Origin: Rhodovulum sp. 12E13
GTDB taxonomy: Bacteria; Pseudomonadota; Alphaproteobacteria; Rhodobacterales; Rhodobacteraceae
DNA length: 64,000 nt
NCBI RefSeq assembly: GCF_003340565.1
Contig: NZ_QPLK01000010.1
Span: forward strand, 62,001 to 126,000
Direction of reading: 5' to 3'
Part shown: piece after piece, positions 61,294-64,000 of the stretch
How the letters are laid out: the number at the start of each line of letters is the position of its first letter
How positions within the stretch are numbered: the first letter of the stretch is position 1
Program-made: the position numbers and the translations under genes
Notes under the pieces: generated by a model
Databases searched by the model: none
What the model was told of the DNA's origin: nothing
Seen by the model: only the letters and a program-made list of their open reading frames with translations

Positions 61294-63105
61294 TCAGCCG
61301 GGCAGGAGAGCGCAGGCGCCCGTGGTGGAATGGCCCGCATTGCGGCGGAACGTCTCGAACAGCTCGCGCCCGATGCCGTGGGCGTTGGCCGAGAGGTCGG
61401 CCTCGACCGGGGCGCGTGCCTCGAAGCCGTCGACACGAGCCTCCAGCGTGCCCGCCCGCGCATCGATCCGCACGACATCGCCGTCGCGCAGCCGGGCGAG
61501 CGGGCCGCCGGCGGCCGCCTCTGGCGAGACATGGATCGCCGCCGGTACCTTGCCCGAGGCGCCCGACATCCGCCCGTCGGTCACCAGCGCCACCTTGAGA
61601 CCGCGGTCGAGCAGCACCGCCAGCACGGGAGTCAGGCTGTGGAGCTCCGGCATGCCGTTGGCCTGCGGCCCTTGGTGGCGAACCACGACCACCGTATCGG
61701 AGGTGAATTCGCCGGCGCGGAAGGCGTCCTTCACCGCCTGCTGGTCGTCGAAGACGCGGGCCGGCGCCTCGATCGAGAGGTGCTCCTCCTTCACCGCCGA
61801 GACCTTCATCACGCCGCGCCCGAGATTGCCCTGCACCTGTTTCAGCCCGCCCTTGGGCTGGAACGGGTCGGCCACGGGGCGCAGGATCTTGTCGTTGAGC
61901 GAGGCAGGCGCCGCCTCGTCCCAGCGCAGGCCGTCCGGCCCCAGCTTCGGCTCGGCCACGTAGCGGTGCAGGCCACGGCCGGCGACGGTCTCGGTGTCGG
62001 GGTGCAGCAGGCCCGCCTCGAGCAACTCTCCGATCACGAAGGCCAGCCCACCCGCGGCGTGGAAGTGATTCACGTCGGCCAGACCGTTGGGATAGACGCG
62101 CGCCATGAGCGGCGTGACCTCGGAGATCTCCTCGAAATCCTCGAGGTCGAGGAGCACCCCCGCCGCCCGCGCCATCGCCGGCAGGTGGATCACGAGGTTG
62201 GTCGAGCCGCCCGTCGCCATCAGCCCGACCATCCCGTTCACGAAGGCGCGCGCGTCGAGGATCGTGCCCGCCGGGCGGTAGTCGTCGCCGAGCGCGGTGA
62301 TCGACAGCGCCCGTTCGACGCCGGCCGCGGTCAGCGCGTCGCGCAGGGGGGTGTTGGGGTTGACGAAGGAGGCGCCCGGCAGGTGCAGCCCCATGAACTC
62401 CATGAGCATCTGGTTGGTGTTGGCGGTGCCGTAGAAGGTGCAGGTGCCGGGGCCGTGATAGCTTTCCATCTCGGCCTGCATCAGCGCCTCGCGGCCCACC
62501 TCGCCGGCCGCGAATTGCTGGCGCACCTTCGCCTTCTCGTCGTTGGGCAGGCCCGAGGGCATCGGCCCCGCCGGCATGAACACCGCCGGGATGTGGCCGA
62601 ACGTGGCCGCGGCGATCACCAGCCCCGGCACGATCTTGTCGCAGACGCCGAGATAGACCGCCGCGTCGAAGCAGTTGTGCGACAGCGCCACGCCAGCGGC
62701 GAGCGCGATCACGTCGCGCGAGAAGAGCGACAGCTCCATCCCCGGCTGGCCCTGGGTGACGCCGTCGCACATCGCCGGCACGCCGCCCGCCACCTGCGCG
62801 GTGCCGCCCGCCTGCCGCGCCGCCGCGCGGATCAGGTCGGGGAAGCGCTCGAACGGCTGATGCGCGGAGAGCATGTCGTTGTAGGCGGTCACGATCCCGA
62901 GATTGGGGGCGCGGCCCTCCGCCAGCCGCTCCTTGTCGGCGAGGTTGGCGGCGTAGGCGTGGGCCTGGTTGCCGCAGGACAGGTGTGCGCGCACGGGCCC
63001 CTCCTCGGCCGCCGCCCGCATCCGCGCCTCGTAGGCGGCGCGGCTGTCGCGGCTGCGGCGCTTGATCCGTTCGGTCACCTTCTCGATCGTGGGGTGGAGG
63101 GGCAT
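61294..63105 (-). CDS. edd: Phosphogluconate dehydratase (Entner-Doudoroff)
   Basis: Converts 6-phosphogluconate to 2-keto-3-deoxy-6-phosphogluconate. IlvD/Edd family with iron-sulfur cysteines visible in [29 protein letters not shown] and [15 protein letters not shown]; also [23 protein letters not shown] near the C-terminus. 603 aa, typical of Edd (IlvD ~560-615 lacks the [15 protein letters not shown]-terminus). ATG 63105 with CCGGAG upstream. Eda is not in the window. Its promoter holds a LacI-family-type operator. Confidence 0.95.
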   Translation of the reverse strand: MPLHPTIEKVTERIKRRSRDSRAAYEARMRAAAEEGPVRAHLSCGNQAHAYAANLADKERLAEGRAPNLGIVTAYNDMLSAHQPFERFPDLIRAAARQAGGTAQVAGGVPAMCDGVTQGQPGMELSLFSRDVIALAAGVALSHNCFDAAVYLGVCDKIVPGLVIAAATFGHIPAVFMPAGPMPSGLPNDEKAKVRQQFAAGEVGREALMQAEMESYHGPGTCTFYGTANTNQMLMEFMGLHLPGASFVNPNTPLRDALTAAGVERALSITALGDDYRPAGTILDARAFVNGMVGLMATGGSTNLVIHLPAMARAAGVLLDLEDFEEISEVTPLMARVYPNGLADVNHFHAAGGLAFVIGELLEAGLLHPDTETVAGRGLHRYVAEPKLGPDGLRWDEAAPASLNDKILRPVADPFQPKGGLKQVQGNLGRGVMKVSAVKEEHLSIEAPARVFDDQQAVKDAFRAGEFTSDTVVVVRHQGPQANGMPELHSLTPVLAVLLDRGLKVALVTDGRMSGASGKVPAAIHVSPEAAAGGPLARLRDGDVVRIDARAGTLEARVDGFEARAPVEADLSANAHGIGRELFETFRRNAGHSTTGACALLPG

Positions 63106-63183
63106 GGGCGCTCCGGCTTGGGTGTCTCGGGCGTGGCTGGGTCGGCACCGCGCGGCCGCGCGGGACCGGGCGCCGACGGCGGG

Positions 63184-63212
63184 ACAATACTTTGTTAGCG
63201 ATAACGGTTCAA
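63184..63212 (-). promoter_or_regulatory. edd promoter with LacI/GntR-type operator in the spacer
   Basis: On the minus strand: TTGAAC (63212-63207), exactly 17 bp, TATTGT (63189-63184). The spacer contains CGTTATCGCTAACA (63206-63193), a near-perfect dyad of the type bound by LacI-family regulators such as E. coli GntR (TGTTACCG.TAACA). A repressor bound here would block RNA polymerase, consistent with gluconate-type induction of the Entner-Doudoroff pathway. Confidence 0.7.
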
Positions 63213-63341
63213 CCGGAAGGGCGTCGCGCAGCCTTGCGCGAGGCGCAAGCCGGGGTTTCGGGCATGGGCCTGTCGCCCGGCGGGCGAGGGGCATAGCTGG
63301 GAGCGCATGGGAGGAGCGACATCGATCCTCAGGAGACGGAC

Positions 63342-63485
63342 ATGACCACGAAAGACGGACAACTCGACTATATCGCCATCGAGCAGCGGGCGCGGCAGAT
63401 GCGCGCCGAGGCGCTCGCGGAGGGCTTTTCGGCGCTGCGGCGCTGGCTGAGCGGTCGCCCCGCGACCGAGGGCCGCACGGCCTGA
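63342..63485 (+). CDS. DUF1127 miniprotein (47 aa)
   Basis: 47 residues ending in the arginine-rich DUF1127 motif ALRRWLSGR after an amphipathic helix. ATG 63342 follows CAGGAGACGG with good spacing, and the frame closes at TGA 63483-63485. Small DUF1127 proteins in Rhodobacteraceae and rhizobia are RNA-binding or phosphate/stress-linked factors (family knowledge). It is below usual gene-caller length limits, so easily missed. Confidence 0.8.
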   Translation: MTTKDGQLDYIAIEQRARQMRAEALAEGFSALRRWLSGRPATEGRTA

Positions 63486-63679
63486 TCCGCGATCCGCGGT
63501 GCCGCCACGGCGGCGCCTTCCCGGCCCGGCGCGCCGGTCATACGGCGCCCGGGGCCTTCCTTTCCCGCCCTACCCGCTCCGGCCCGCAGCCCTTGGCGGC
63601 CTCCGACCGCAGCCGCCCCGTTGCCGGCATCGGTGACGAGGGCCTTCCGCCGGCCCGGGCCGCGCGATAGGTCGGGCGG

Positions 63680-64000
63680 ATGGATTCCGCTTCCGACATC
63701 CCGTCCCGCGTCGGGGCCGACCGCCCCGTCATCCGCCTGCGCCCCAAGGGCAACGTGCGCGCCATCCGGCACGGGTTTCCCTGGGTCTATGCCGACGAGC
63801 TGGTGCTCGATCGGCGCACGACGGGGCTTGCCCCCGGCACGATCGCGCGGCTCGAGGATGCCGAGAGGCGGCCCCTCGGCACCGCCGCGCTCACGCCGGC
63901 CTCGCGCATCGCCGCCCGCCTGCTCGACCGCGACCCGGAGGCGGTCATCGACCGGGCGTGGCTCGCCGACCGGATCGGGCGGGCGCTCGCGCTGCGCGAG
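63680..64000 (+). CDS. Class I SAM-dependent rRNA methyltransferase, RlmI-like (partial, N-terminal part)
   Basis: First 107 residues of a protein whose VIRLRPKGNVRAIRHGFPWVYADELV stretch and LAPGTIARLEDAERRPLGTAALTPASRIAARLLDRD segment form the PUA domain that precedes the methyltransferase domain in RlmI/YccW-type 23S rRNA cytosine methyltransferases. The catalytic part lies beyond the right edge. ATG 63680 is the first in frame; no strong ribosome site is visible, so the start is moderately certain. Confidence 0.8.
   Translation, partial: MDSASDIPSRVGADRPVIRLRPKGNVRAIRHGFPWVYADELVLDRRTTGLAPGTIARLEDAERRPLGTAALTPASRIAARLLDRDPEAVIDRAWLADRIGRALALRE

Overview
The window looks like chromosome of a very GC-rich alphaproteobacterium of the Rhodobacteraceae/Paracoccaceae (Rhodobacter/roseobacter-like). 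Grounds: strong third-position GC bias, an FnrL-type box, a GTTC-N7-GTTC LexA box, a SAM-II riboswitch ahead of metZ, a ferredoxin-VI-type protein, a DUF1127 miniprotein, and hflK-hflC-DUF2065-degP order. There are no insertion sequences, phage genes, CRISPR arrays or rRNA genes. It reads as ordinary, densely packed core chromosome, with several small regulatory and repeat features of interest.

Layout. 1-8.0 kb, minus strand: oppA (partial), tRNA-Glu, a P-loop kinase, recJ, a cation/proton antiporter and the 5-oxoprolinase genes pxpB-pxpC-pxpA. 8.2-12.4 kb, plus: rpe-gph, then a TAT-exported type-II sulfide:quinone oxidoreductase, a small membrane protein and a SLAC1/TDT anion channel, with an FnrL-like box in front. 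12.8-19.2 kb: hyi, an SRAP peptidase, and the tightly overlapped nucleoside-salvage operon cdd-deoA-deoB-add-upp. 19.3-24.2 kb: poorly characterised genes (duplicated secreted protein, degenerate M48-like membrane protein, acyl-CoA synthetase, sulfotransferase, degenerate Hint protein). 24.3-31.6 kb, minus: beta-oxidation block (fadJ-like, thiolase, GST, acyl-CoA dehydrogenase, two MerR regulators). 31.7-34.1 kb, plus: two thioesterases overlapping a MATE exporter.

34.1-37.1 kb, minus: DUF4239-like protein, sdaA, an OB-fold periplasmic protein and a 58-aa membrane protein. 37.3-44.7 kb, plus: rpiA, gor, hflK-hflC-DUF2065, wrbA, degP. 45.0-50.4 kb: PG-binding lipoprotein, xseA, purD, a duplicated secreted protein, an FG-GAP-like protein and a 2Fe-2S ferredoxin. 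50.5-54.5 kb, plus: an orphan DnaE2-C-terminal-like OB-fold gene with its own LexA box, ftsY, ispZ and a double-CDGSH protein. 54.6-61.0 kb: GST, alpha/beta hydrolase, SAM-II-controlled metZ, glnE and an overlapping small gene. 61.3-64 kb: edd with a LacI/GntR-type operator inside its promoter, DUF1127, and the start of an rRNA methyltransferase.

Two genome-scale patterns stand out. First, six copies of a hairpin-plus-core intergenic repeat and several very strong palindromes sit between genes. Second, short in-frame tandem repeats extend the 3' ends of three genes exactly where they overlap the next start codon; a related non-coding repeat fills a fourth operon junction.
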